This document shows, one piece after another, positions 1-7,141 of a stretch of 48,555 nt of DNA. The DNA lies in contig JAFRST010000051.1 of assembly GCA_017427465.1 (NCBI GenBank), forward strand, positions 1 to 48,555. The letters run 5' to 3'. Under the pieces are notes generated by a model. The model did not search any database and was not told where the DNA came from. It was given only the letters and a program-made list of their open reading frames with translations. The DNA is from Clostridiales bacterium (GTDB taxonomy: Bacteria; Bacillota; Clostridia; Saccharofermentanales; Saccharofermentanaceae). Positions within the stretch are counted from its first letter, which is position 1; each line of letters begins with the position of its first letter. The translations under genes were made by a program, and so were the position numbers.

Positions 1-69
1 GGGTGGCAGGATTTGAACCTACGAATGCGGGAGTCAAAGACCCGTGCCTTACCCCTTGGCTACACCCCA
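1..69 (-). tRNA. tRNA-Gln(UUG), 3' end cut by the window edge
   Basis: The reverse complement folds as a tRNA: acceptor strand TGGGGTG (69-63), a D arm, anticodon loop CTTTGAC giving anticodon UUG, and a T arm with TTCAAAT. The 3' acceptor strand shows only CACCC, so about two acceptor bases plus the discriminator and CCA lie outside the window. The top pair next to the anticodon loop is T-T, a minor mismatch. It lies 25 bases downstream of tRNA-His on the same strand and is probably co-transcribed. Confidence 0.93.
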
Positions 70-94
70 GTGATAAGAGGCAATTATTAAAAAT

Positions 95-172
95 TGGGGT
101 GGGATATGGGATTCGAACCCATGATATCTAGTGCCACAAACTAGCGCTCTAACCAACTGAACTAATCCCACC
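95..172 (-). tRNA. tRNA-His(GUG)
   Basis: Full cloverleaf on the minus strand: acceptor GTGGGAT pairs with ATCCCAC, anticodon loop TTGTGGC gives GUG, T loop is TTCGAAT. The extra G at 172 (position -1) faces C at discriminator position 73, the identity hallmark of histidine tRNA. CCA is encoded (97-95). A well-formed promoter lies just upstream at 194-222. Confidence 0.97.
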
Positions 173-193
173 ATGACAGCCAATTGCCTTGAA

Positions 194-222
194 ATTATAA
201 TGTTAAGGCGTTTTTAAGTCAA
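194..222 (-). promoter_or_regulatory. Sigma-A-type promoter of the tRNA-His/tRNA-Gln pair
   Basis: On the minus strand TTGACT (222-217) and TATAAT (199-194) are separated by exactly 17 bases. The -10 box ends 21 bases before the tRNA-His 5' end, as expected for a stable-RNA promoter. Confidence 0.8.
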
Positions 223-285
223 GCAATTTATTGATACGTTTAATAAAGATGTATATTATATACGGTCGTTGCTAGTTTTAATCAG

Positions 286-314
286 TTGACTAGTTTCTGA
301 AGCAAGTGTATTAT
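286..314 (+). promoter_or_regulatory. Sigma-A-type promoter of argJ
   Basis: TTGACT (286-291) and TATTAT (309-314) with a 17-base spacer on the plus strand, about 60 bases upstream of the argJ start. It is divergent from the tRNA-His promoter. The remaining leader is AT-rich and I see no ARG-box palindrome I could defend. Confidence 0.7.
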
Positions 315-380
315 ATGCGGAATTATACAAGGTTTTGAATAAATATTCATAGATTATTTTTTTGATAGAGAGGTAAACAC

Positions 381-1634
381 ATGGAAGAAGAATTAACCAA
401 ATCCTATATAACTATGCCTAAGGGATTTAAGGCTAACGGTGTACCGGCTGGCATGAAATGCGCCGATCCCGCTAATATCAATGAGAATGATCCCAAGTCT
501 TCTTACCTGGACGTTGGAATGGTCTATTCTGATACATTATGCAATGTTGCAGGCGTTTATACCTCTAATCTGGTCAAAGGCCACTCGCTCGTAAGATCGA
601 TTGATATCATCGAGAACAAAGGCAAGGCTAAGGGCATCATCGTTAACAGTAAGGTTGCTAACGCAGGCGTAGGTGCCATTGGCGTTGAAGATGCAACAAA
701 AGTAGCAGAATGTGCTTCTTCCCTTCTGGGTTGTGATCCTTCTGAGATCCTGACGGCTTCAACAGGAGTAATCGGATCTCGCCTCCCCCTTGATAAGATG
801 CTTCCCGTCATCCCGTTTCTCGTAAACGGCCTCTCTTCTTCAGAAGAGACTGCTCACAACGCAGAGTATGCCATGATGACTACAGATACAGTTCCGAAGG
901 AAGTATCCGCACAGATCGAACTTACTGACGGCAAGACAGTTACGATCTCCGGTATGGCTAAGGGTTCCGGCATGATCCATCCTAACCTCGCTACCATGAT
1001 CTGCGTCTTTACGACTGACTGCGGAATTGAATCCGCTTCTCTTAAGAAAATGCTTCAGAAGGCTGTAAAGTTTACCTTCAACAGGGTTTCCGTAGACGGC
1101 GATACATCAGTATGCGATATGGTCGTTGTTCTCGCAAACGGCGCTTCAGGCGTTCATGTTGAAGAAGACAGCGAAGATTACACACTCGTTGAGAATGCTC
1201 TCTGTGAACTCTCTGAGGACATAGCTAGAATGCTCGCAGCTGACGGCGAAGGCGCTACGAAATTCGTCGAGATCGAAGTTCATGGCGCCAAGAACGAGAA
1301 GGACGCAAAGCTCATTGTTACTTCAGTCGCACGATCTCCTCTTTGTAAAACAGCATTCTTCGGCGAGGACGCGAACATCGGTCGTATCCTTACAGCTGTC
1401 GGTTATTCCGGAGCCATGTTCGATCCCGAGAAAGTTGACATTCATTTAAACGGAATGCTCATGTACAAGGACGGCGCAGCCGTTGCTTTCGATGAGGACG
1501 AAGCCGCCAAGCTGCTCTCTGAGCACGACCTCAAGGTCGACATCACCCTCTACGAAGGCGATGCTTACGACAGAATGTTCACCTGTGACTTCTCATACGA
1601 TTACGTTAAGATCAACGGAAGCTACAGAACTTGA
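381..1634 (+). CDS. argJ: Bifunctional glutamate N-acetyltransferase / amino-acid acetyltransferase ArgJ
   Basis: Cytoplasmic enzyme of arginine synthesis. It moves the acetyl group from N-acetylornithine to glutamate, recycling acetyl in the cyclic pathway, and many family members also use acetyl-CoA. The 417-residue length is normal. The self-cleavage site is clear: KGSGMIHPNLATM near residue 194-206, with Thr205 the predicted nucleophile and N-terminus of the beta chain after cleavage behind Ala204. The C-terminus DYVKINGSYRT is the family ending. The start is ATG with GAGAGG nine bases upstream. It stands alone: no other arg gene is in the window, and the neighbours are tRNAs and a nuclease cassette. 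Whether it is mono- or bifunctional cannot be read from sequence alone. Confidence 0.97.
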   Translation: MEEELTKSYITMPKGFKANGVPAGMKCADPANINENDPKSSYLDVGMVYSDTLCNVAGVYTSNLVKGHSLVRSIDIIENKGKAKGIIVNSKVANAGVGAIGVEDATKVAECASSLLGCDPSEILTASTGVIGSRLPLDKMLPVIPFLVNGLSSSEETAHNAEYAMMTTDTVPKEVSAQIELTDGKTVTISGMAKGSGMIHPNLATMICVFTTDCGIESASLKKMLQKAVKFTFNRVSVDGDTSVCDMVVVLANGASGVHVEEDSEDYTLVENALCELSEDIARMLAADGEGATKFVEIEVHGAKNEKDAKLIVTSVARSPLCKTAFFGEDANIGRILTAVGYSGAMFDPEKVDIHLNGMLMYKDGAAVAFDEDEAAKLLSEHDLKVDITLYEGDAYDRMFTCDFSYDYVKINGSYRT

Positions 1635-1656
1635 TAATTTCTAAAATCGAGAATCA

Positions 1657-1688
1657 AAGCCCTGCTACGAGCAGGGCTTATTTATTGG
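1657..1688 (+). terminator. Rho-independent terminator of argJ
   Basis: A 9-bp perfect stem, AAGCCCTGC / GCAGGGCTT, with loop TACGA, 22 bases after the argJ stop. The tail ATTTATT is only moderately T-rich. Confidence 0.75.
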
Positions 1689-1690
1689 CA

Positions 1691-1786
1691 AAATCATCCC
1701 ATTATTCCGTAAATTTACCTCAGGGATGATTTTTCCTTTCAAAAATCATCCTAAATTCATATTTACCTGCTTTTGAGATGACTTTT
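1691..1786. repeat. 96-bp four-arm palindromic repeat, left copy (R1)
   Basis: Direct-repeat partner of 2720-2815; about 79 of 97 aligned positions match by eye. It holds four alternating half-sites: TCATCCC (1694), GGGATGA (1723), TCATCC (1746) and AGATGA (1776). Arms 2 and 3 form a perfect 11-bp hairpin (GGATGATTTTT 1724-1734, AAAAATCATCC 1741-1751, 6-base loop). It lies between the argJ terminator and the 3' end of the nuclease-like gene. Confidence 0.8.
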
Positions 1787-1804
1787 CGAGCATATAAAAT
1801 TACT

Positions 1805-2593
1805 TTACCTAAAGTGAGTTCTAATCAGATAATCAATAAACTCAATATCCAAAGGTGTTTTCGATGTCTCCATAGAAACGAAAAGCCTGTCGCCTAAGTA
1901 AATTCCCTCTTTATTGTAAGAATTGATTCTCTTAACCATATTCTCTGCATACTCTGGATTATCAACCATACCGCAATGTTCATGATAGAGAATCTTTTTA
2001 TCGCTCAATCTTAAAATTGAAAAATCAGGATGTAATATCTCGTTGCCAACCAATATAGGACATTCATACTTATAAGGGATTCCGTTCGCCCATAGTCGAT
2101 CAGCAATTATCATTTCTGATTTTGATCTAACGCGATCGCCTTTAAGCGTGGTGTATTTCGGTGAATCAGCCTTAAACCCAGGGTGATCATAAGGAGCATT
2201 GAGCCATTCATCAACAGAAATATCGTCACCCAGAATAACAGGCTTAGCATAGAGCTTACGTGCTTCAGGCAGATTATTAAATAAATCCTCAGCCACACAA
2301 CTTGGATAACGATTCAACACGTTCTTCAACAATGACAATTCTAATTCAGATGCGGAAATAACGTCATTAATATATCCTTTTTGGATAAGGGCCTCTATTG
2401 TATAGCTATTCTTCTTACCCAAATATCGGCATCCAGTGTCATCATTAATGTAGTAATAGTATGGTTTGTTATGCCGATGTTTTACCCAAATCTTCCCTTC
2501 AGGATAAACGCTATCAGCATTCTTAAGTCTATTAATTGTTTCAGAGAGCAATTTGCATCTGGCATTTAATACGTCTTTAATACATAACGTCAC
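1805..2593 (-). CDS. PD-(D/E)XK-nuclease-like protein of unknown role
   Basis: I recognise the pattern but not a named gene. The 262-residue protein has an N-terminal helical and basic region (1-110) and a C-terminal half that resembles a PD-(D/E)XK core: Glu160 in RSKSEMIIADRLW, Asp190 in HPDF and Glu205 in YHEHCGM, followed by NPEYAENMVKRINSY. The usual lysine of the E-x-K motif is not present, as Cys207 stands there, so activity is uncertain. The start is GTG with AAGGAGG eight bases before it. It has its own promoter, is more AT-rich than tig and argJ, and is bracketed by two related 96-bp repeats, which suggests transfer. It could be a solo defence or repair nuclease; that is inference. 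Confidence 0.8.
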   Translation of the reverse strand: MTLCIKDVLNARCKLLSETINRLKNADSVYPEGKIWVKHRHNKPYYYYINDDTGCRYLGKKNSYTIEALIQKGYINDVISASELELSLLKNVLNRYPSCVAEDLFNNLPEARKLYAKPVILGDDISVDEWLNAPYDHPGFKADSPKYTTLKGDRVRSKSEMIIADRLWANGIPYKYECPILVGNEILHPDFSILRLSDKKILYHEHCGMVDNPEYAENMVKRINSYNKEGIYLGDRLFVSMETSKTPLDIEFIDYLIRTHFR

Positions 2594-2624
2594 ACAAATT
2601 GCCTCCTTAGAATCAAGTAGTCTA

Positions 2625-2653
2625 ATTATATGATCACAGCGATTTATTTTGAA
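2625..2653 (-). promoter_or_regulatory. Promoter of the nuclease-like gene
   Basis: Minus-strand TTCAAA (2653-2648), 17-base spacer, TATAAT (2630-2625), about 32 bases before the GTG start. It lies inside the cassette, between repeat R2 and the gene, so the gene would carry its own promoter. Confidence 0.6.
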
Positions 2654-2719
2654 TAAAATGCAAGAATGTTGAGACTAATCTTAAGTTTTGCTTGAACACC
2701 TAAAACGCTTAGATTTACA

Positions 2720-2815
2720 AAGTCATCCCATTGTCTCGAAAAAGAACCTCAGGGATGATTTTTCATCTCAAAAATCATCCTAAAAACCAATTAACCGGCT
2801 TTAGAGATGACTTTC
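2720..2815. repeat. 96-bp four-arm palindromic repeat, right copy (R2)
   Basis: Same orientation and length as R1. The blocks ACCTCAGGGATGATTTTTC and CTCAAAAATCATCCTAAA are shared nearly intact while loops and spacers differ. The 11-bp hairpin (2753-2763 with 2770-2780, loop CATCTC) is perfect again. Arm 1 here is AAGTCATC, which pairs perfectly with arm 4 GATGACTT. It ends 17 bases before the tig terminator. Confidence 0.8.
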
Positions 2816-2831
2816 CAAACCAAAACACTAT

Positions 2832-2859
2832 AAAAAACGGCTCCCATTTACGGGAGCCG
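2832..2859 (-). terminator. Rho-independent terminator of tig
   Basis: On the minus strand: CGGCTCCC, loop GTAAAT, GGGAGCCG, then six T. It lies 24 bases beyond the tig stop codon. Confidence 0.92.
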
Positions 2860-2882
2860 CGAATTATAAGTCTTTATAAGAA

Positions 2883-4220
2883 TTACTCTTCTGTCTTAGC
2901 TTCCTCAGCAGCTTCTTCCTTTACCTCAGGCTCCTTAGGCTCAACCTTAATAGCCTTGGATGCGAGATACTCAACTGTCTTTCTGGCGCGGATGGAATCC
3001 TTGATGAATGCGGAATCTTCACCGATGGACTTCTTAACTTCCTCAACATCGATCTTATAGTTGTTAGCGATAGATGCGAGCTCTTCATTGTAGTCATCCT
3101 CAGTAACTTCAGGATCAAGCTTCTCTGTAATCTTCTCGATAACGAGTGAAGACTTAACTCTTACTCTTGCCATAGGCTCTAATGACTTCTTGAAGTCATC
3201 CATGCTCTGGCCAACATACTGGAGATACATATCAAGAGCAATGCCCTGGTTGGACATACGTGCTGCCTGATCGTCAGCCATCTGCTCTACTTCGTTCTGA
3301 ATCATTGACTCAGGGATGTCGATCTCGCAGTTGTCGCATACGGCACGAACTGTCTCGTTCTCGAAAGCAGCCTTGTTGTCCTTATCTGCTCTCTCCTGCT
3401 GCTTTGCTCTTACATCAGCCTTGAGTTCATCAAGAGTATCGAATTCGGAAACGTCCTTAGCGAACTCATCGTCGAGTTCAGGAACGATCTCTGTCTTGAT
3501 AGCGTGGATCTTTACGTTGAACGCAGCGTCAGCGCCCTTGAGGTCTTCTGCGTGATAATCTTCAGGGAACTTAACTTCGATAGTAAATTCATCACCTACG
3601 TTGTGACCTGCAACCTGCTCCTCGAAGCCGGGGATGAAAGACTTTGAACCGAGCTTGAGATTGTAACCCTCGCCCTTGCCGCCTTCAAAAGCAACACCGT
3701 CCTTGAAGCCTTCATAGTCGATTGTAACTGTATCGCCTTCCTGTGCAGGACGATCTTCAACTTCCTCAAGGGAAGCGTTTCTCTTTCTCATACGTTCGAT
3801 CTCAGCGTCAACGGCCTCGTCTGTAACAACGATATCCTTGTAAGGAACTTCAACGCCTTCATAAGCTCCGAGCTCGAACTCAGGCTTTACGTAAACTGTA
3901 ATCGTATACTTGATGCCGTCTTCGTTGATCTCGGTAACATCCATCTCAGGTCTGGAAACAACCTTGAGGTCGTTCTCCTTAACTGCAACGGGATACTGCT
4001 CATTAGCGATCTCGTTCATAGCGTCCTCATAAAGAACGCCCTCACCGTAATACTGGCAAACGAGCTGATAAGGAACCTTACCCTTACGGAAGCCCGGTAC
4101 CTGGAAGCGGTTCTTGTTCTTAGCGTATGCCTTCTTAAGGGCTGCGCTCCACTCTTCCTTATTAGCCTCAAGGCTGATTACTACCTGTGAGTGCTCTTTC
4201 TTCTCAATTGTGGATGCCAT
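2883..4220 (-). CDS. tig: Trigger factor, ribosome-bound chaperone and peptidyl-prolyl isomerase
   Basis: Binds the ribosome next to the exit tunnel and shields nascent chains. Three regions are visible in 445 residues: the N-terminal ribosome-binding domain with the signature GFRKGKVP at 43-50; an FKBP-type isomerase domain around 150-245 (GDTVTIDYEGFKDG, FIPGFEEQVAGHNVGDEF); and the helical C-terminal chaperone domain with an acidic, Glu/Ala-rich tail. The start is ATG with GGAGG nine bases upstream. It is transcribed alone and ends in a strong terminator. The usual clpX/clpP neighbours are not present here. Confidence 0.98.
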   Translation of the reverse strand: MASTIEKKEHSQVVISLEANKEEWSAALKKAYAKNKNRFQVPGFRKGKVPYQLVCQYYGEGVLYEDAMNEIANEQYPVAVKENDLKVVSRPEMDVTEINEDGIKYTITVYVKPEFELGAYEGVEVPYKDIVVTDEAVDAEIERMRKRNASLEEVEDRPAQEGDTVTIDYEGFKDGVAFEGGKGEGYNLKLGSKSFIPGFEEQVAGHNVGDEFTIEVKFPEDYHAEDLKGADAAFNVKIHAIKTEIVPELDDEFAKDVSEFDTLDELKADVRAKQQERADKDNKAAFENETVRAVCDNCEIDIPESMIQNEVEQMADDQAARMSNQGIALDMYLQYVGQSMDDFKKSLEPMARVRVKSSLVIEKITEKLDPEVTEDDYNEELASIANNYKIDVEEVKKSIGEDSAFIKDSIRARKTVEYLASKAIKVEPKEPEVKEEAAEEAKTEE

Positions 4221-4298
4221 GTTATATCCTCCAAATAATTATTAATAAGATAATAGCCGAGTATGAATTGTATCACAGCGTGGCGAAGAATTGCAATA

Positions 4299-4823
4299 TT
4301 ATAATACGGTAACTTGTAAGCCTTTAAGGACATCCATTGTAGCCTGGTGAAGATCAGGAGCAAAAGATGCCGTAAGAGACGAATCTACAATGATCTCGGC
4401 TTCGGGGCATGCCGCCTTAGCGATAACGGCATTAGACACCACACATATGTTGGAAACAAGTCCACAAACCTCGATAGAGCTAATGTCAGCAGCATTCTCT
4501 TTTAAATAGCAGGCAAGTTCCATGCTGCCGAATGTGGGTTTCTCAAAACCCTTCTTATCAGCAAGCAGGGCCTTAAGTTCATCGCAAAGGCTCCATCCGT
4601 CAGTTCCCTTGATGCAATGAGGAACAGGAAGATTCTTTCCTTCCTGAGACTCCATGTAATTCTCGAAATGAGTGTCCAGGGTATAAACTACCTCGTCACC
4701 TGCTTCTTCAAACTCTTTGATCTTAGCAGCAATTCCGGGGATCACCCTGTCAGCGCCGTCAAAGCCCAGAGCGCCGTCAATGAAGTCCTTCTGCATGTCT
4801 ACTACAACGAGAATCTTACGCAT
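4299..4823 (-). CDS. pncA: Nicotinamidase-like cysteine hydrolase (isochorismatase superfamily)
   Basis: Predicted to hydrolyse nicotinamide to nicotinate for NAD salvage. The 174-residue protein shows the superfamily triad Asp9 (VDMQKDF), Lys95 (FEKPTFGS) and Cys127 (GLVSNICV). The metal ligands expected of true nicotinamidases are also in place: Asp50 and His52 in TLDTHFENY and His69 in PVPHCIKGT. The HCIKGT-DGW pattern favours nicotinamidase over the isochorismatase or carbamoylase branches. The start is ATG with GGAGG. The tRNA-Arg terminator ends only 26 bases upstream, so the promoter is unclear and the gene may depend on read-through. Confidence 0.85.
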   Translation of the reverse strand: MRKILVVVDMQKDFIDGALGFDGADRVIPGIAAKIKEFEEAGDEVVYTLDTHFENYMESQEGKNLPVPHCIKGTDGWSLCDELKALLADKKGFEKPTFGSMELACYLKENAADISSIEVCGLVSNICVVSNAVIAKAACPEAEIIVDSSLTASFAPDLHQATMDVLKGLQVTVL

Positions 4824-4848
4824 GTCTCCTGCCTCCTTGTTTTGGTTA

Positions 4849-4882
4849 TAAAAAAAGCTGTCGCGGTATAAGCAACAGCTTT
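4849..4882 (-). terminator. Terminator of tRNA-Arg, directly before the nicotinamidase gene
   Basis: Minus-strand stem AAAGCTGT / ACAGCTTT with a 13-base loop; the T-run continues to seven T. It begins 5 bases after the tRNA CCA and ends 26 bases before the pncA-like ATG, leaving room for little more than the ribosome site. Confidence 0.82.
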
Positions 4883-4887
4883 GTATC

Positions 4888-4964
<77 letters not shown>

Positions 4965-4996
4965 GTATAAAGCATTGGTCTCCCAATAGCCTAATA

Positions 4997-5025
4997 ATAA
5001 TATTACTTGATGCCTTGAATGTCAA
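4997..5025 (-). promoter_or_regulatory. Consensus-like promoter of tRNA-Arg
   Basis: Minus-strand TTGACA (5025-5020), 17-base spacer, TATTAT (5002-4997). Its -35 box shares a base with the -35 box of the divergent phosphatase promoter. Confidence 0.8.
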
Positions 5026-5043
5026 TCTTGTTTTGGATAGAAT
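5015..5043 (+). promoter_or_regulatory. Promoter of the protein phosphatase gene
   Basis: Plus-strand TTGAAT (5015-5020), 17-base spacer, TAGAAT (5038-5043), with the start codon at 5081. The -35 box abuts and shares T5020 with the minus-strand tRNA-Arg promoter. Confidence 0.68.
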
Positions 5044-5080
5044 ACTTTTCGAAATATTCTTGGAATGACAGGAGTTAACT

Positions 5081-5818
5081 TTGAGTACTTATAACCCTGA
5101 TTCACAGCTCGTAAAAGAACTTGCCCTCATCAACTGCAGAGAGCTTGGCGGAATGCCTTTAGACGGCGGTAAAACATTCAGATCAGGGCTTTTCATCAGA
5201 TGCGGTTCTCCTGAATGGCTTACCAAGGAACAGGTCCGGGAGGTCAAGGACTACGGTGTTAAAGCTGTTATAGACCTACGCGCTCCCGAAGAAATCGAAT
5301 CGTCAGGAAATCCCTACAAGAACGATCCGGATGTTAAGTTCTACAATGTTCCCCTCTTCAACGGCAATCCGAACGACACCAAAGACGCAACAATGGACTT
5401 CATCCGCACTCATACTCTCGGTGATTACTATGTTATCATCGCTGAAGAGATGGCAGATAAACTGGTTGAGATCATGAGGATCCTCCTTAACAGCAATGTA
5501 CTTACGATTTTCCACTGTGCCCACGGCAAAGACAGGACAGGCGTAGTAGCGGCTCTTCTCTACCTTATCTGCGGAGCTTCTAGAGAAGATATCGTAAACA
5601 ACTACAAAGTCTCTTACGAATACCTTAAAGAATTCATGATTCCTTTCATGGCAAAGATGCCAGACGATCTTAAGCATTGCTTAAGGTCTGACGCTCATAA
5701 CATGGAGACTTTTCTGGATTATATGGACAGCAAATGGAACGGAGATGCCACAGAATTCTTATGTGCAAATGGTCTTACCAAAGCTGAAACAGAAGCCATA
5801 AAGGCTAAGTGTATCTAA
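5081..5818 (+). CDS. Tyrosine/dual-specificity protein phosphatase (Y_phosphatase3-like)
   Basis: The 245-residue protein carries the cysteine-dependent phosphatase loop HCAHGKDRTG, near residue 147-156, with the nucleophilic Cys and the loop Arg. The N-terminal block NCRELGG followed by TFRSGLFIRCG and AVIDLRAPEE is typical of the PF13350 family, bacterial tyrosine phosphatases that may also act on phosphoinositides. The usual catalytic Asp lies in this N-terminal half. The start is TTG with AGGAG six bases upstream, and no better ATG exists near it. No signal peptide, so probably cytoplasmic. It is monocistronic and convergent with the lipoprotein gene. The substrate is unknown. Confidence 0.88.
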   Translation: MSTYNPDSQLVKELALINCRELGGMPLDGGKTFRSGLFIRCGSPEWLTKEQVREVKDYGVKAVIDLRAPEEIESSGNPYKNDPDVKFYNVPLFNGNPNDTKDATMDFIRTHTLGDYYVIIAEEMADKLVEIMRILLNSNVLTIFHCAHGKDRTGVVAALLYLICGASREDIVNNYKVSYEYLKEFMIPFMAKMPDDLKHCLRSDAHNMETFLDYMDSKWNGDATEFLCANGLTKAETEAIKAKCI

Positions 5819-5831
5819 GGCTAAACTAAAG

Positions 5832-7139
5832 TCAGCCTACTGCTTCTCCCAATCTTATACGGGTTACGTTACCGAAATCATCGAACTGGAAAGACAGAAC
5901 AAACTCGCCGTCTCCGTTCTGGAATGAAGCAGTGAAATCACACTCGTCGAACATCGGATAGATCAAAAGCAACTCAGATATATTCATTCCGATAAAGAGC
6001 TCTTCACCTATAGTAAATCTGTCGTCTTTACGGAGTACAACAGAAGAAAGGCGCCCTGATGTCCAGTTATTATCCTTATCAAGATCCGCATCAAGTCTTA
6101 TCGTCATACCGCTGTACGTAAGAATAACAATTCCTTCGTCGTAAGAAACGATCACCGGCTCTCCGAGGAGCGCGATGATTTCTTCTTTGGTATAAGAAGA
6201 ACCCATTCTGAGCTTGCTCTCACCGTCACCGAAGAAACGCAGCTCATTGATTACTACCGGGATATCATCCTGAACGAAGAAAGAACCGTCATTCTGAAGC
6301 CTTAGCTCAACTGTCTTGGAAAAGATCGAATCACCGTCACCGTTGAAAACTTCGGGAATAACATATGTGATATGCGTGGGCGAGAAAAGCTTTAACTGAT
6401 ACTCTTCAGCATTGGACTTAACCTTCAGCATGTAATAATCCGCTATGTAATTTGCCTTTGCATAGATAACGGAATTCATGTAGATATCAGAGTCGTAAGT
6501 CGATTTGATGATCGCTTCAAGTCCGTCGATATTGCCGTCATCGATCATGTCAAAATAGTGGTTGATATACGAATATGCGAGCATTGAGTCTGTGATGTAC
6601 TGACCCGCCATTGCATATTTGTCGCCATTTTTAGCAATCGTAAATCTAACGGGTGATGCCTCCGGATTCTTGTCCTGGGAATAGCTAAGCTCGATGACAT
6701 CCATATCACCGTATACATCAACGGAACGGAATTCATTATCACTGCCATCGATCAAAGCAAAATACTGGTTCTTCTCGGTCTCGTTCAAAATCCTGAAAGA
6801 ATCAGCCGTTCCGTGTTCCTGAGAGCACTTTCTGAGAATCGAACAATACTCTGAGAACATTGAGTAAGATAGGCCGTTCAACTGGCTTGAAGGAAGCTTG
6901 TTGTAACAGTCAGCAACATTACGCTCGCTTAAAATCGCGTTGGTCATCAGTCTCGCAAGTTCAGTCTCAGACAACGAATTAAGCGAAACATTAAGGCCGC
7001 TCGAGAAGAAATCAATGAGCTTACATCCTGTAAAACTGAATGCCATACCTGTGATGAAGGCAGCGCACATTACTACAGCAAGGGCCTTTCTGGCAGTCCC
7101 CTTGATCAATGACTTCAAGCTGTTAATGCACTTCTTCAA
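5832..7139 (-). CDS. Predicted lipoprotein of unknown function
   Basis: No family recognised with confidence. The 435-residue protein begins with a basic stretch and a hydrophobic segment ending in SFTGC, so Cys39 is a likely lipidation site and the rest lies outside the membrane. The C-terminal half contains two similar pieces, around MGSSYTKEEIIALLGEPVIVSYDEG and IGMNISELLLIYP, that resemble the short helix-strand unit of SmpA/BamE-type folds; this likeness is weak. The start is TTG, three bases after the rlmB stop, with GAGG in the rlmB end, so translation is coupled to rlmB. It is the last gene of the cysS operon. Confidence 0.75.
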   Translation of the reverse strand: MKKCINSLKSLIKGTARKALAVVMCAAFITGMAFSFTGCKLIDFFSSGLNVSLNSLSETELARLMTNAILSERNVADCYNKLPSSQLNGLSYSMFSEYCSILRKCSQEHGTADSFRILNETEKNQYFALIDGSDNEFRSVDVYGDMDVIELSYSQDKNPEASPVRFTIAKNGDKYAMAGQYITDSMLAYSYINHYFDMIDDGNIDGLEAIIKSTYDSDIYMNSVIYAKANYIADYYMLKVKSNAEEYQLKLFSPTHITYVIPEVFNGDGDSIFSKTVELRLQNDGSFFVQDDIPVVINELRFFGDGESKLRMGSSYTKEEIIALLGEPVIVSYDEGIVILTYSGMTIRLDADLDKDNNWTSGRLSSVVLRKDDRFTIGEELFIGMNISELLLIYPMFDECDFTASFQNGDGEFVLSFQFDDFGNVTRIRLGEAVG

Positions 7140-7141
7140 GC

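Noticed and set aside
1..69. Broken tRNA-Gln pseudogene
   Set aside because: The missing 3' bases are due to the window boundary; all visible arms pair normally.
1691..2815. CRISPR-like array from the repeated TCATCC arms
   Set aside because: Only two 96-bp copies over 1 kb, with internal palindromes of uneven spacing and no spacers.
1691..2815. Complete insertion sequence
   Set aside because: The enclosed protein shows no transposase motif, and the flanking repeats are direct rather than terminal inverted repeats; no target-site duplication could be fixed by eye.
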